Of a DNA stretch of 64,000 nt, positions 46,504 to 58,321 are shown in pieces. The translations under genes were made by a program, and so were the position numbers. Numbering within the stretch: the stretch's first letter is position 1; the number at the start of each line of letters is the position of its first letter. The stretch is from Aotearoamyces nothofagi (lineage: Eukaryota; Ascomycota; Leotiomycetes; Leotiales; Tympanidaceae): assembly GCA_015345905.1 (NCBI GenBank), contig JADDTR010000001.1, positions 372,001 to 436,000 on the forward strand, in the 5' to 3' direction. The notes below the pieces were generated by a model that worked only from the letters and a program-made list of their open reading frames with translations, was not told where the DNA came from and made no database searches.

Positions 46504-47098
46504 GAGGCGGCGTAGAGGGCCTTGAGCGGAACAGGATCAGGGGAGGGTCCGTACAGGATCAGGGCGTCACGGGAGGGGCGGGCCGGATCGGAAAAGGAAT
46601 CAGAGAGAGGGAAGAAAATCAGAAAATCAGAGAGCGCGGCACATGGCGATATAAAACAAGAGTCACTCATTTACACGTGGGGGAGTCTGGCTTTTTTTTT
46701 TTTGAATGAATTTCTACCGTTACAGGCAATGCGAACGAACCCGACCCAGATCCCAGGGACGTCCGAGGCACGAGACTGTCCACATCCTAGACTTTAGTCC
46801 AGCGCAACGCACGCATACCGTAGAAGGAACTGAAATAATCGTATTTTTTTCTTCCTGCCTTTGCCACTCGCGACGTGTACACATCAACAGGAGTGACGCG
46901 ACACACATTATTATGCGAAGCTTGCTTTTTGGCCTTTTTGAAATGCACATAGTAAGAACCTCCCAATCATCCTCTCGATTCGTCTGTTTTCCACCTTAAT
47001 AGCAAATTTCTCTCGTATTTCCATCAATCCGATCCATGTAAAACTATAATATATAGAATCACATAATCAAGACCACTTCAAGTTGCTGAGTTGAGAAT

Positions 47099-48495
47099 TT
47101 ATGACCCAAGGCTGGGGAAAGCTTTGGTGTCCTCGGTGTTGATGTGAGCTGCGCCACCTCTTGGTCCGCCACGTGGAGCGCCTCTTGGAGCACCATCGCC
47201 ACGTCCGCGTCCACCACGGGGTCCATCGCCACGGCCACGGAACGGTCCATCACCGCGTCCACCACGGAAAGGTCCATCACCTCTGCCGCCACGGCGTTCG
47301 CCACGGCCGCGTTCACCGCCGCGTCCACCACGTCCACCTTCACGTCCGCCGCGCTCAGGAGCCTCGACGAATCGCTGGTCAATCTCGAGGACCTGCTTCT
47401 GCTTGCGCTCGCGCTCGCGCTTGGCCTTTCCTCCAGAGCCGGCGATGAATGCCTCCTCTTCTTCCTTGGCGAGAGCCTTTGCGTTGGCCCATTTCTTGTC
47501 CTCCTTGCTGCCCTCATTTGGCTTGCGGGCCTCGGGGATGGATGAGCCAAGTGCGAGTTTCTTCTCGGCCTGCTGGACGAGGTAGTCGGCATATGAGATG
47601 CTGTTGTCCTCGGGCTCAGCTTCGGCGGCTGGCTCGGCGTTAGTTGGAGTCGCATCACCGGTTAAGGCATCCTTCTCATCAGCTTTGGCAATGCGTTCAG
47701 CGGCCTGCTCGTCGGCAAGCTCAGCACCGGCCTCGGCCCCACCCCAGCCATGAGCAGCCTGCTTCTCGGAATCACTGTAAACCATGTTAGATCGGAACCG
47801 TGCAGTTCGAACATCTGGGGACTACGTACGCTGCGAGACCACGGCTGTGGCGGTCACCACCTTGACCTCCACGGCCTCCACGGCCTCCACGTCCGCCTCG
47901 TCCACGGCCATCGTATGTGCCCTGGGCACGTCCGCCCGACTGGCGATCTTGATCGGTAGGCTTGCCACGGTTGTTGGAGCTACCAGCGTTGCGATCGCGG
48001 AAGGCTATAATACGAGGTCAGCATGGCGCAAATTTGCAGGAAATCGATCTGAGCCCAATTGGCATGCGCGTGGCCTCAAATCGAGTTCTGTAGAAGTGTA
48101 CTAACCTCCCTCATTGCCGGATAATCCACCACGTCTGCCGCTTTGAGCGCCTGCTGGAGCTGCCGAAGGGGCCTCACGAGGAGCACTGCGCTTGTCAGTC
48201 CTTGCAGGTGTCTTGTCGACAACCTTTACAGGTGGCTCAGGCTCTTTGTCGGAGTCTTCATCGTGCGAGTTGCCTAATTTCACCGCAGGTCAGTTGTGTG
48301 TCTTAGATCGGTGTGTGGGTGCTCGAGTGCCGTAGGTGGATCATACCGAGAAGCTCGTATAAGTTCTGTGCAGAGACGGATTAGCATTGATCGAGCGCAA
48401 TTGCAGCAGGAATGTAGAGTCAACACGGGCGCGCCGCATCTCCTGTGTATATTCGCACAAAGGGTGATATTTACCTTTGACACCACAGCTGCCAT
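47099..48495 (-). CDS. stm1: Stm1-like RGG protein (HABP4/SERBP1 family, ribosome-associated)
   Basis: Five exons: 48495-48475, 48365-48347 (19 nt), 48273-48106, 48004-47830 and 47774-47099, with introns of 109, 73, 101 and 55 nt. The product is 352 aa. The start MAAVVSK|NLYELLG|NSHDEDSD is the conserved Stm1 N-terminus and is only restored if the 19-nt microexon is included. An RG-rich segment (GRGRGGRGGRGGRGG) follows in exon 4. Exon 5 then has the HABP4-like core (ISYADYLVQQAEKKLALG...IPEARKPNEG), a charged helix (KEEEEAFIAGSGGKAKRERERKQKQVLEIDQRF) and a long RGG tail ending in TKAFPSLGS. In yeast Stm1 occupies the mRNA channel of 80S ribosomes and preserves them in quiescence; it also binds G-quadruplex DNA and RNA in vitro. 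Here the role is inferred from family. Confidence 0.93.
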
Positions 48496-49266
48496 CTTGT
48501 CCGCCTGTTCAAGTGCCTCCGTAGAAGGCCTTGCTATCGAACGAACAATTCGAGTGAAAGGGAATGGGAATTCGAGACGGACAGAGTCCTATATGCTAGG
48601 AACCTGTCTCTCGAGAGGTCGTATTTGAGATGATGGGTTCGGGGTTGTTCGACGTCAACTTGAGGTCGAGAACTTCTTCAGCCTGTAACAGCGAATAATC
48701 CGTCACGCTATTTCGATCCTCGCTAATTTTAGCGCACACTTTCAATTTACCAATAATTAGGGTTTAAGGAGGGCGCAAGGAGAGTTCAGAGCCGGTAAAA
48801 AAATATACATTTAGGCAAAAGGCCCTCGTCAATTTGTTGCTGATGAGAGGCTTGAGAATTACAGCTTGCACCCGCTCAGAATCAAGAAAGGGAGCCGGCC
48901 CTCGTTGCGCTGGTGAGCCACCACCGACGGACAGAAGCCAGATAAAGGGGGTAGGTAATGTGCTCGAATTCTCGATAACTATAGACATCCAGAAGTACCT
49001 CCACCAACCATCATGCAACGCCATGCAAAAATGAGGCAAAAGCTTAACTTTTTGTTCAGAACGCCCTCCTTCATATTTTTTTTTATTCCAGATCCCTCCG
49101 GCTGCGCGAAGCCCCCATATGTCCATGTCGCGGCTTGCAAAGCTAATAGCTACTGCTAAATGAATTATACGCTGGTGATTATCGTTATTTTACTCCTGCA
49201 ATGCCCTCGTAGTGCGCCAATCCAGTAAAGAGTTATCCGTAGCCCATGGGGTATCAAATGCCATCC
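48496..49266. other. Intergenic, Stm1-like gene upstream region
   Basis: 771 bp between the Stm1-like start and the stop of the bZIP gene. The frames at 48764-49126 are not supported. Confidence 0.6.
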
Positions 49267-50650
49267 TTAGCGCATTGAACTCGTATCAAAGGTAAACTGT
49301 GTAGGGAAGTGCATGCTGGCAGAGAGTCCGAACGGGTCCATGTCGAGCATTGGATCAAAGGGGTCCATCAACTGAGTCATCGGGTTGAAGCCTGGGCCGT
49401 TCTCGCCGTTGTTCTGCGGCTGCGGCTGCTGCGGCTGCTGCTGCTGCTGCTGGCCGACGTGGTGCTGGTTCGTATTTGGAGGGAGTTGCTGGGATCCGAA
49501 CGGTGCAGGGTACGGGCCTGGACCAGCGATTTCAGATGGATCTTGGTCATCGACCATATCGGCTTGGGCATCGTACTCCTGTTCTGTACTCACGGAATCA
49601 ACCTAGGACGAACATAGTTCCATTAAAAGAAATAACAGGGGACGGGACAGCTTGCCGAGTTGCTCAATATGATTCTGGAAAGGAGACGGATAGTACGCGG
49701 CGGGGACGCCTCCCATACTACCAGGCCCGCTGCCTCCCTGTCCTTTCATAGCCATCGGTACTCCTAATCCTCCCGGCGGCGCTGGTACGGGCAGCCCGTG
49801 GATTGGCTTGAGCTGGTGGTGAGAGCGCTGCTGATGCTGCTGTTGAATCTGGGAGTCCGACGCGGGCGGGGTCATGACGCCTTGTGTCGGGTAGCCTGGG
49901 GAATTCGACGTTGGCGATGACTGGTGGGATGAGCGCGACTGCGGGGATGCGTGGCCATGAGGGTTGATGTGGATCGGGGCTCCGGGCTCCAGCTTTGGTG
50001 CAATGCTGGAGTTGGAGCGTCTTGCCTGGTTATGCCTGTTCATGATGGCGCGCTGGACGGTTGGGGGCTGTGCCATGTTCTGCGGCATGTGTGTCGGTCC
50101 CAGAGACGGACTGCCAGTCTTCGCACGCAGCTCTGCCTGTACGTCGATTCCTGTCACGGCGTTAGCGTTAAAGTGCAGCACTCGGACTGCCGGGGCATAT
50201 ATCTGTACCCTTTTCAAGAAGGATTCTTTCCAGGAGGGAATTCTTATATCTCAGCATCAGGCACTCATCTGCGGCGCCCCGGTGAGCCGCCTGCAGGCTA
50301 TGGAGATTGGACTCGTGGACCCGGATGGTCTCCTCGAGCTGCTTGATATACTCTGTACGACGCTCCCTAAAAGCTGCCTGGGCTTGGCGGTTGCGCTGCT
50401 TACGCTCCTCGGAGGTGGCATAGATCTATGAGGAGTCAGTGACACATACTCTGGGGGACAATGGCAGTCCCAAGCCTCCTCCCCGACAACTTACGGGCTT
50501 CCGGCCGCCCTTTCGTTTGGGCTGCTCGGGGTTGTCCCGGCTGGAGGGCCCAGCGTCAGCCTCGGCCTCGGGCTCGGGCGTCGAGTCGGCGGAGTCCATT
50601 GACGGCTCTCTCAGGTCTGCTTTCTTGTCGATGGACATGCTGTCGTCCAT
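49267..50650 (-). CDS. bZIP transcription factor (Yap/Pap1-like basic region, Fcr3-type)
   Basis: Four exons: 50650-50495, 50425-50209, 50150-49656 and 49583-49267. Introns 1 and 2 are GT-AG (69 and 58 nt). Intron 3 (49584-49655, 72 nt) appears to be GC-AG: the donor reads CTCG|GCAAGC, and using it with the acceptor GTACAG|AACAGG joins HIEQL|EQEYDAQADMVDD in frame, while the nearby GT donors I tested met stops or gave weaker joins. The product is 394 aa. The basic region is RKQRNRQAQAAFRERRTEYIKQ (split after KP|IYATSEE), followed by a leucine zipper with LEETIRVHESNLHSLQ and ECLMLRYKNSLLERILLEK|GIDVQAEL. Such factors bind DNA as dimers. The remainder is Pro/Ser/Gln-rich, including poly-Gln near the C-terminus. 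It resembles fungal proteins annotated Fcr3; regulon unknown. Confidence 0.9.
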
Positions 50651-51217
50651 GGCTGGCCGGGGATGCGGTGCTGCGGAGGTGGTGGAAGTTGCCCCTCTAC
50701 CTCACTCTCCATAAGCCGAGCGGCGGGCGGGCAGACGCAGGCAGGTTGCTCTCGACCGGGACCTCAGGCCTGGCAGGGCGGTTTCGGCGAGCAGTAGGCG
50801 CGCAGCAGCAGATCAGCGGGACAGCGCGTCTACGGCGATTAGCAGCGCTGGACGCACGGCGTGTAGTGACACAAGTTCGAGTCTTGACGCCGCACAAGAG
50901 AAGCCGGCGTGACGTTAGCGACAGTGCGGGCAGGCTGATAAGAGACAGGCAGCGAGGAGGGCGTGCTCGTGCTCGTGCTCGTGCTCGTGCTTGGTGGTCT
51001 GGCGGGTGCAAAGAGTTGTTGTCAGGTAATGGGTTGGGTAATGAAAACAGATTAAAAGGTGTGACGGCAGGGCGGGAGGGTTTATGTGCTCTGGGCGGCT
51101 GGAAGGGCCAGCCGACAGCTTAGGGAAGGCGTGGGACGGCGTGGGACGGCGCGGGAGGCCAGGCATGGCCGGGCATGCCTGGCACGGGATCGGGATTGGG
51201 ATTGGGATTGGGATTGC

Positions 51218-51345
51218 AGGCCAGAGGGGGCAGAGGAGAGGGGCCAGAGGGGCAGAGGAGCCTAAGGGCAGAGGGGCAGAGCCTAAGGGCAGAGAGGCCT
51301 AAGGGCAGAGAGGCAGAGCCTAAGGGCAGAGAGGCCTAAGGGACG
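51218..51345. repeat. Purine-rich imperfect tandem repeat (CCTAAGGGCAGAG units)
   Basis: A strongly G/A-biased run built from variants of GGGCAGAG and CCTAAGGGCAGAG, about eight units, directly after the GGGATT run. The purine/pyrimidine strand bias is nearly complete. Confidence 0.8.
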
Positions 51346-53243
51346 GTCCCTACGGTGGGTGGGTGCTAGGTCGGTAGGGCCAAGGCCGCTCTCACTGGCC
51401 CAGCTGCGGTGGGTGCATCCATCCCATCCCATCCCATCCCATCCGCCCCGGGGCATCCACCCATCCCACCCAGCATGCGTACAGTGCTGCTACAGTGCTG
51501 CTACAGGGCAGCTACAGTGCTGCTACAGTGCCACCACAGTGCCACCACCAGCCATCCATGCCTGCACTGCACGCCTGCACGCCTGCGCGCCATCGAGTGC
51601 CGAACTGCGGAGTGCCGCCGTTGCGTCGCATAGAAGTCTGCCTAGGCCTTCTAGCTCTCGCGCGGGCTTTCTAGCCCCAGCCGTAACGCACCGTGCTGCT
51701 GCAGGGCCCTCGCGCACGCCGCCACGGCCGCCAGGGCACGCAGGGTAGGCGCGGTGGGCGGCGGCAGCAGCAGCAGCACTGTAGCACTGTACTGTACTGT
51801 ACTGTACTGCAGCAGCAGCTTCGTCCTGCAGAGCACGACGCGGGCAGGACGGAGGCTGCTCGGCCGCCCCCGCCGGTTCTGCTCGTCTCGTCCTGCCCGC
51901 CAGCCGAGATCCGCGGGCTGCTGCCGTCACCGGCCACCACGCTTTCTTTTTTTTCCTCGCTAGGGGTCTGCCCGGCTGCCGAAGCACGCGCCGGGGCCCG
52001 GGGCGGACAAACCACGGGTGCAGTCCAGTGCAGTCCAGTGCAGCGCAGTCCAGTGCAGTCCCGCGAACATCTCATGGGCGCAGGGGTCCCGCTCTGCACC
52101 GTGGGCGGATGGCATGGCCACTGTCGCCTACGGCTGCAGCATCAGCATCAGAATTTTCTCGCCGGCCAGGCTATCCTGTGCCGTCCTGTACATACAGCTG
52201 CATTCGCTGCATTGCCTGCATTGCCTGCATTCACTGCACTCGCTGCACTCCGTACGCAGGAACAGATCCATGTTGCACAGAACGCGCATGCACAGTGTGG
52301 CCCAGCTGTTACAGCAGGGTGTAGTGGGTGATGCCGCGCTCTCTCTCTCCCCCTCCCTCCCCCCTCCAAGATGAAGAGATAGATAGGCAGATCTTCACGT
52401 CATGCGCTGGGAGGAGTTCTCGCTGGCTGTTGCCGTCTTTGATCCTGGCCTGCCGGGCCTACCTGACTGCCGGGCAGCCTCCAGCGCTCCGTAGTGCAAG
52501 CTGGGCGCTGTCTGGCTTCTGTCCAGGCTGTGCGCCGTTCTCGTTGCTGCGCGCGCATCCTCGTGCCGTTCAGTGCTGCCCGGCGTTTGGATGAACGTTG
52601 AAGTCTCTAAGCCTGGCCGTTCCAGCCTGGCCCATCCCCTTTGCAGAAAATTCTTCCGGCCCTTGACGTCCTGCCTGCACACGCGCAGAAATCCTCAGGC
52701 GAGAAATGTCACCACTCACTCGCCCTTGTCGCTCGCCAACCGGTGTGGCAGGCAAGCACGACAGGACAAGCCACACAGGCCGATTTTGGGGTTTGGGGGG
52801 GGGGCGACGTCACCGTCGGAGGCGGCCGTGTGTTGATGGATGCATTGCATGGGCTTGGCCACTCGAGTGTCGGCTGCTCGAGCACAGCAAGATCGAGGCG
52901 AGGGCTGTACGGTATCGTCTTTTGCTTGGATGCTTGGATGCCTGGATGCTTGGATGCTCCGGATGCAATTTGGGCAACAGCCGGCGAGTAATCAATGCAC
53001 TCCACCCAGAGCGCCCTGCTTGGCTCTTTTGAGCGCCTGCCGTCCTGCGATGGGCTGTTGATGGCGTTGTATCGCTGGTGTTCTGCGGCGATGCTCTCCC
53101 CAGCGTGTCGAGCCTCGCATGAGCTAACCAAAGGCTCTGCCTGCGCTGCCGTCGACGGTCGGTGAGCGTCAAGGTTACTGCATTCTCAGCTGGACTAACA
53201 TGCCCGGCTGATTGTTACTTCTGCGCGAGAGATGCATACATAC

Positions 53244-53283
53244 AGTACTGTAATGTACTGTACTGTACTGTACTGTACTGTAC
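53244..53283. repeat. TACTG pentanucleotide microsatellite
   Basis: About eight TACTG/GTACT units, with one AATG interruption at the left. The same motif recurs at 51786-51810. Confidence 0.85.
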
Positions 53284-55706
53284 CATGCTGCAGGCTCTCA
53301 GAGCATAGAGAGCAAGCCGAGAGCAGGAATACTGGCAGGACGGCCAGCTAGACGTGGCATAGCACCTACAGTATGCTCCCTCTTCCGCCAGGCTCGCCAA
53401 CTCGGGCCCCTTGGTTCTAGCCGTTCGGTAGGTACTGTACATACAGCACATATACATACACTGCGCTGTGCAGCACTGTCGCCATGCCATGGAGCCGGGA
53501 AATAAAGTGAGCACACAGGCTGCACGCTGCCCGAGCTGACAGGCAGGGTGTGGCAGGCTTGGCACGGTGAGAGTGGTGTGCGGCGGCGTGTGCGGCTGTC
53601 TGGATGGCACGTTTGCTTGCTGGGCAGACAGTGCCAGGTGCCGATCGAGACCGCAGACATCTCCGCGGCAGCGCCCTCCCGCGCCCTCCCAGCGTACTCC
53701 AGCGCACGCGAGTCGTGCCCGCCGCCCGCCTGCACTGGCACGCTCCACCCACTCTCCGTTAAGCGACAGGGAAGAAGCGCAACCCAGAGCTCAACCCAGC
53801 GACATCCATCCCTCCGTCTCGGCCCATGCGCCGTATACAGAAAATGCAGGAGATCTCAATCTACGCAAGGCTGTCTTAGATGTGCGGATGTTGCAGTCTT
53901 CCAGAACTCTGGCATCTAGGCTCTCCTTATCTATGTATGCGCGCCGGCACGGATCTCCGAGGGACTCTTCTAGTAGAATGCGTCATTCGGACATGATCGT
54001 CTTCAATCTGAGGAGTATATAAGAACGCTCGGCCAGCGTGGCGTTGTCCCTCTCGCCGTGTTCCTGGGCGGATGCCCAACCCATAACCATGCCATCCTCC
54101 ATGTACTCGTCAATCTCCCACTGCTCCGAGTTTACACTCTTTCGCCTGTACTCTACGATAAATGCGGGCTAGACGGCCGACGCTCCACAGATGTCGCAAA
54201 TGCCACTGCTCCAAAGATCAATCAGTCTTCCGCTAGTGTGATTGTGGTTCCAATCACCGTGAGCTCACGATCGTCTGAAGCCCGAAGTTGCAGTCTCCCT
54301 CGACACCATGTTACAACATCTCGCCCGGCTTCAAGCCAGGACCGACGGATCTTCAAGACGACGATTGTTATTGTCTCTGGTCCCACTTTACTATTGATTT
54401 TGTTTTTATCATCTGGAACTTTTAAAGCCTCTTGTACGCTATAAATTATATAATGGATAGAAGCCCACTCTCAAATTGCGGTGAGAGGCCTAGACTCTCG
54501 GAAGCCCAACGTTGAAACGACATGTTCCTATAGCGGGGTTGAATGATTTCTCACGATGCATCAGCTGCTGTGACATTCCTCTTTCTCCTTGCTTCAATAG
54601 CACCTACTATTCAGGATGCATAGCACAGTGGTGTCTCGTTCAACATCTGGCCATCATGTGGTGTTGCTTGGCTAGCAGACAGTCTACCGGCACATATGGA
54701 ATCCCTCCAATAATTATAAAGTAGGCCCGATATTGTTGTTTCCTTCAATATGGAGACGTTTCTTCAACTACAGGACTAGCAAGCTTTCACACCTTCACAT
54801 TTTTACACCGCCTCCAATGTCTAACCAAACAGTTTCCCGAAGTACCGAGATTGTAGTCAATTTCAAAGTATGGAGAAATCGCCTATTAAGTCTGCACGGA
54901 ATGCGGAGCAGGGCCTGTCCTTGTGTAACCATCGCCGGTCATAGTACTACATACAGTAAAAGCCTCGTTTCTCGTATAGCAAGTTCACCTCTCCAATCTG
55001 CTGTAATCTGTCATTTAGACAGCCAACTTGGCGTTCATATTTTATTTAAGGGTGATACCGTTTGTTTTTCTCATCATTTATTTTAATCATGGGACAAGAA
55101 ATTAAAATCCGTGGATAAGCGGTGAGCTTGAATATTTAATTTGCAATGATCATATGATCTTGAAGTGCTCACAAGACGACTTTACAGTTGAGAGATTTAG
55201 AAGTAGACGATCTCGTTCATCAGTAACGGACACAGGAGAGATGGAGCGACGTGACATGTCTGGTAAGATACTCGGCTGAAGCAACAACCGCTGATGTGTG
55301 GAGATGATAAAGATCGTAGTATGGAGGAGATGCTACTGTGGCCTCTTCTTGAGCGACCCTGAAAGGATGTACCCATCACATCATATTCTTGACATCATGG
55401 CAATTTTGTCTAGACCCTTCTTCTTCGTCGCGGTTGTGACCGTGGTATAAACGCGCAAATCAGCCTACACATCACGTGACCATATGATCATGACATCACA
55501 TACTCTTTAATACCTCAGGCATCAAGGTATGAGCGCAGGGGTTGCTTAGACCAAGTAAACAAACCAAACAAGTCGGACATTATGCTCCAACGGTCAAATC
55601 AACCCAGCACCGTCATTCCTACGCGAACACTATCGTGGACCGCAATCTTACTTCTATATCAAATATAGCTCCACTTCATACGTTGAATCCTAAGGATCAC
55701 CTCGTC

Positions 55707-57935
55707 ATGTCGCCCCCGCGTCGTCGCTCGGCGAGGTTGCGTGGGAGTAATAGCACTCCTCACAAGGTCAGTTATGGTTTTGTTTTGTTTTGTTTTGGTG
55801 GTGTGATGTGGTTTGGTGGATGCGGAGGGGGGATATTGCCTACTTGATGCAATATCGAGGTTGAGGGTTGAGATGACGGTCTTGACTTGGCATAATGTCG
55901 AGATGGCACAGTGTTGAGTTGACAGTGTTGTTGACATGGCCCAATGTTCGAGATCGCACGTCACATTCACGCTGTGTTAGCATGGCACGGCTTCTGTTTG
56001 GCACAAAGCGTCCATGATACAATCCTCATGCTAATATTTACGCGTTAGCAGAACAATGCAACCCGCAATCGACTCTCGTTACTCGCGGAAGACGATGAGT
56101 CTCCAAGCCGTGGACTTCAGTCCACACCCGGTGCCATCGTCTCTTCGCCCTCGATCCCTCGTACGCCTGCTACAGCCGGTCGGGTCAAGCCTCCACGTGA
56201 TGAGATGCATCCTAGCAAGGTGCATCAGAGCACAGCAAAGGAGCCAGATTCAGGCCTGAGACTTGGCTTCACCGACATTGAAGATGCTACTACAATCATA
56301 GAGAGAACTCCGTCGAAATCTTTAGTCTCTCCCTTCAACTTTCGCTTTGCACGCCCTGGCCCACAACTCGGCCCAGAAGCACAGAGGATGATGGATGAGC
56401 TGCGAGGAGAAGCTTTGCGTATTAAAGCGAGGCTTGCCACCGAACGAGGAGACGAGACCGATAGCGCCAAGGTCGATGGCACAGTCGGGAATCGGAAGAT
56501 AGCCCAGCCAAAGAGCAAGGTTGGCCGATTCAGTGACGTTCACATCGCAGAATTTAAGAAGATGGATTCTATTGCCGGACACCCGTCAGCATTCAGAGCT
56601 CAGCCTGGTCGATTGACCCCTGCTTCTAGTTCAACGTCTCTGAAACGGTCTAAATCGAAGGCGAAGCTGGATGATCTAGAAGAACGTCCAGCTGCTCAGG
56701 CTACAAAAACCACTGTTCAGACAGGAAGGCTTGAGAATGACGCCCCTGCGAAGCGTGCTCGGAAGCTGGAACATTCTGATATATCCGCTGCTAGACCTGT
56801 TTCTAGAGATAGCCCTCGGAAAGTGTTGAATAGCGTGCCTAGCAAATCGTTCACTCCAACGATCCAACGATCTCGTTCCGGATTCGATTTCCTCACAACT
56901 CCCACACAAGCCTCTTTGGCTCGGGCTGCAAGTGTCAAGCACCCATCCACTCAGATTCCTTCCTTGTCCCGTTCTCCATCGAAGTACAATCTAACCCTCA
57001 CACCAAGCATGGTTAAATCAGCTACCACCAATAATCTTGCAGGTATAACGAGATCAGAGTCCAGCCACAAGTTCTTCCAGCCCGGCGGCAAGCTCGATCG
57101 GATGAAGTCTATTCTACGTCGTCCAACGGCGAGCAGTACTAAGCCAACGTCATCAACTTCCATTCCATCAATGACCAAAAGTCCAAGCAGGATGAACCTT
57201 GATAAGGAGTTGCCATCTGTACCTACTACCCCAGGAAAACTGGAGCGATTAAAGAACATCAAGCATGTCAATTTCACACCTAGCACTGTGGGCAAGAATG
57301 CCGCTACAATCCAGAATTCGCCCTCTCCCAACAAGTCTTCTGGGATACCTCGATCGAAGTCTAACATGAGCATCGGAGCGGTTACATACCCTTCTCTATC
57401 AGTAGGTACTGACGAAAGCTCTTCTGTGACGGTTGAATACCCGTCCTTGACGAGTTCAACCCGTCCTCTTCCGGAACCTCCCCGACGAGCCCAGCCACCT
57501 CCACCCACTGTGCCAGGAACCTTCAGTTTCCGCAGTGACCAAACCATTAGCTTTGGCGAATCCCCTCGTGGTTTCGGCTCATCGCCTGGCCAAGCAAGCG
57601 TTCGACAGGTTAGACCGAGCCTTTTCTCATCGGCTATGCCGGGTAGTTTCCCAGATGCTAACAAGGAAAACATGGAAAATATCCCTTCTGTGCCACACGG
57701 CATGGCAAACAAGAAACGCCGCCGTATTAGTTCTGATGACGAGAAAGAAGATGAGACTGAACGTTCGCCAAAGAAACACAAGGCAGCCCCTGAAGGTGCA
57801 ATGCTTATGGCTCCAAAGCTACTGGCCGAGAGAATGGCTCCGAAGTCGAGGATTCCAAGTCCGGCTAAGAAGAAGACAGGTAAATTGAGTTTGAGCCGTC
57901 TGAATATGCTCGCGCGTCCGAAGATGCGGAGGTAA
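55707..57935 (+). CDS. Uncharacterised basic, Ser/Pro-rich protein with a KEN box (647 aa)
   Basis: Two exons: 55707-55766 (MSPPRRRSARLRGSNSTPHK) and 56052-57935, with a 285-nt intron (55767-56051; GTCAGT...TTAGCAG). Exon 2 begins NNATRNRLSLLAEDDESPSRG, in frame and open well before its first internal ATG at 56205; that supports the upstream exon. Conserved-looking blocks are FNFRFARPGPQLGPEAQRMM, LERLKNIKHVNFTPSTVG, GTFSFRSDQTISFG and the basic C-terminus LSRLNMLARPKMRR. A KEN motif (ANKENMENIP) could mark an APC/C-regulated protein, and many Ser-Pro/Thr-Pro sites suggest CDK phosphorylation. I do not recognise the family. A mitotic or nuclear role is inference from KEN, the NLS-like NKKRRRISSDDE and charge. 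Confidence 0.82.
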
Positions 57936-58321
57936 AGGAGTTTCGAAAGGGGAGTTTATGGATTTTCACTAGGATTCCGAGGCAGATAATCTCATGACTA
58001 CTACCAATCAGTGAAGAAAGCCTTGGCTATCGTTATTGATTGGTAGTAGTTTTATTTTCGGTGTGAAGTGCTCACGTCGGGACTGCATTTTATCACTGGC
58101 GTTTTGTGTATGGCGTATAATGTATGGTCATTGAATGATGTGGAATATGAAGGAAATGCCTGGATAAGATTCATGAAACAGCACAGCACATCTCCAGCAC
58201 AATTGGAGAAAAAAAAAATCAATTCTCTCTCTCTCTCTCTCTCTTTCCTAGATTACATACATAGCATAGTTCGTCTTTCGGAAGAGAAGACCAATTTTTT
58301 TCTTTTCGAAAGACAATAAAA
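57936..58321. other. 3' flank before the minisatellite
   Basis: 3' flank of the KEN-box gene, including a CT microsatellite near 58222-58245. No gene is seen. Confidence 0.6.

Larger units (their letters stand above)
45032..47098. other. Intergenic, simple-repeat-rich
   Basis: 2.07 kb between the BTB start and the stop of the Stm1-like gene. It contains an 11-C run near 45661, a partial tandem duplication (45825-46138), an AATAGC/AACAGC microsatellite (46445-46503) and an 11-T run near 46692. The frames at 45220-45678 and 45808-46275 are low complexity and are not called. Confidence 0.6.
50651..55706. other. 5-kb gene desert with many simple repeats
   Basis: The region is upstream of both the bZIP gene (minus) and the gene at 55707 (plus). 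From 50.7 to 53.8 kb it is GC-rich, with long chance frames on both strands rich in Cys, His, Arg and Pro; none shows a domain. From 54.0 to 55.6 kb it becomes AT-rich and also lacks genes. Short tandem runs include GGGATT (51186-51216), CATCC (51417-51443), ACTGT/TACTG (51786-51810, 53244-53283), CTGCTACAGTG (51485-51530) and CAGTCCAGTG (52020-52060). No tRNA or mobile element was recognised. Confidence 0.6.

Noticed and set aside
51359-53919. Dense overlapping frames up to 212 codons
   Set aside because: All six frames are open at similar rates; Cys/His/Arg-rich low-complexity peptides with no family resemblance.
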